In this document: positions 7,043 to 7,598 of the stretch, piece by piece
Numbering within the stretch: the stretch's first letter is position 1
How the letters are laid out: every line of letters begins with the position of its first letter
Assembly: GCA_017308345.1 (NCBI GenBank)
Contig: JAFKFE010000217.1
Coordinates: 1 to 7,598 of the forward strand
Source: Alphaproteobacteria bacterium
GTDB lineage: Bacteria > Pseudomonadota > Alphaproteobacteria > Rhizobiales > Rhizobiaceae
Direction: 5' to 3'
Length of the DNA stretch: 7,598 nucleotides
Made by a program: the position numbers and the translations under genes
Notes under the pieces: generated by a model
Told to the model about the DNA's origin: nothing
What the model saw: only the letters and a program-made list of their open reading frames with translations
Database searches by the model: none

Positions 7043-7598
7043 TCAGAGTGCCACGGCATCCCCGGCGCGCCCGGTGGGACGCGCGGTGCCATGGCTGATT
7101 GTCGCGCCGACCAGGCGCATTGTCATCGAAAGATATGATGCCGTGACTTCAGCGATCGACAGTCGTTCACCCGGACGGAACCAGACGATGACGCCGGTCA
7201 TCATCTGGATCAGCGCCATGGCCGTGAGTCCGGTGTCGTCGATCTGAAAGACACCGGCATCGACGCCGTCGCGCAGGACCGTGCGCAGTTCCTTCTCATA
7301 GGCTGTGCGCATCTTGAGGATCTGGGTCAGTCTTTCATGCGAGAGGCTGCGCAGCTCCATGTTGGAGACATGGGTGGCGTGACGTCGCTCGATGTGGAAG
7401 GCGATGTGGTTCTCGACATAGGCGGCAAGCCGGGTGACCGGATCGGCGCTCGTCGGTCGCGCCGCCGCCCAGGCGGCGAGCAGACCTTCCATATGCTCGC
7501 GCATCAGGGTGAACAGCAGGTCTTCCTTGGTCGGAAAATAGCGATAGAGCGCCGCCGCCTGCACGCCGACCTCCGCCGCCAGCTGCCGCATCGACATC
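7043..7598 (-). CDS. TetR-family transcriptional regulator (N-terminus beyond the window)
   Basis: The visible 184 residues start inside the DNA-binding domain. [20 protein letters not shown] followed by PTKEDLL is the recognition part of a TetR helix-turn-helix; about 25-35 residues that normally precede it, including the true start, lie beyond the right edge. The ATG at 7597 is internal. The remainder is helical, as expected of a TetR ligand-binding and dimerisation domain. The gene lies 49 nt upstream of ivd on the same strand, so it is probably the first gene of the operon or close to it, and is the likely local regulator. Leucine-degradation genes are known to be controlled by LiuR (MerR family) or LiuQ (TetR family) in other proteobacteria; whether this is a LiuQ equivalent cannot be told from the sequence. 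The ligand is probably an acyl-CoA of the pathway, by inference only. Confidence 0.93.
   Translation of the reverse strand, partial: MSMRQLAAEVGVQAAALYRYFPTKEDLLFTLMREHMEGLLAAWAAARPTSADPVTRLAAYVENHIAFHIERRHATHVSNMELRSLSHERLTQILKMRTAYEKELRTVLRDGVDAGVFQIDDTGLTAMALIQMMTGVIVWFRPGERLSIAEVTASYLSMTMRLVGATISHGTARPTGRAGDAVAL

Noticed and set aside
6994..7092. N-terminal extension of ivd by 33 residues
   Set aside because: It runs into the TetR gene and through the strong ribosome site GGGAGGA; the family start is at 6993.

Overview
The window is high-GC DNA from an alphaproteobacterium, most likely a member of the Rhizobiales such as Mesorhizobium. This rests on GC-rich codon use, strongly conserved amino-acid catabolic enzymes, and a two-palindrome intergenic element (720-811) that resembles the RIME family of rhizobia. 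The genus is an inference from memory, not from a search.

Layout. On the + strand, positions 1-668 hold the 3' part of a leucine/isoleucine/valine-type periplasmic binding protein, followed by a clear intrinsic terminator (686-719). A short convergent intergenic region (669-811) carries the repeat element and a possible terminator for the opposite strand. Everything from 812 to the right edge is on the - strand. In transcription order it reads: TetR-family regulator (cut by the right edge), isovaleryl-CoA dehydrogenase (ivd), a small low-GC unknown gene, methylcrotonyl-CoA carboxylase beta subunit (mccB), a macro-domain ADP-ribose hydrolase, a small exported four-cysteine protein, and methylcrotonyl-CoA carboxylase biotin-carrying alpha subunit (mccA).

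Function. Ivd oxidises isovaleryl-CoA to 3-methylcrotonyl-CoA. MccA and MccB together carboxylate that product to 3-methylglutaconyl-CoA. This is the central part of leucine degradation (the liu pathway). The hydratase and HMG-CoA lyase that complete it are not in the window. The convergent binding protein may supply branched-chain amino acids, linking uptake and breakdown. The TetR protein is the obvious candidate regulator.

What is unusual. Three non-catabolic genes are inserted into the core operon. The macro-domain gene starts 2 nt after the mccB stop. The low-GC unknown gene fits almost without gaps between ivd and mccB. The exported cysteine protein separates the macro gene from mccA, so the two subunits of one carboxylase are split by about 1.1 kb. 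The macro-domain gene is the most suggestive, because macro domains hydrolyse O-acyl-ADP-ribose, the by-product of sirtuin deacylation, and the product of MCC is a known source of lysine acylation in mitochondria.

No tRNA, rRNA, CRISPR array, insertion sequence or origin was recognised.
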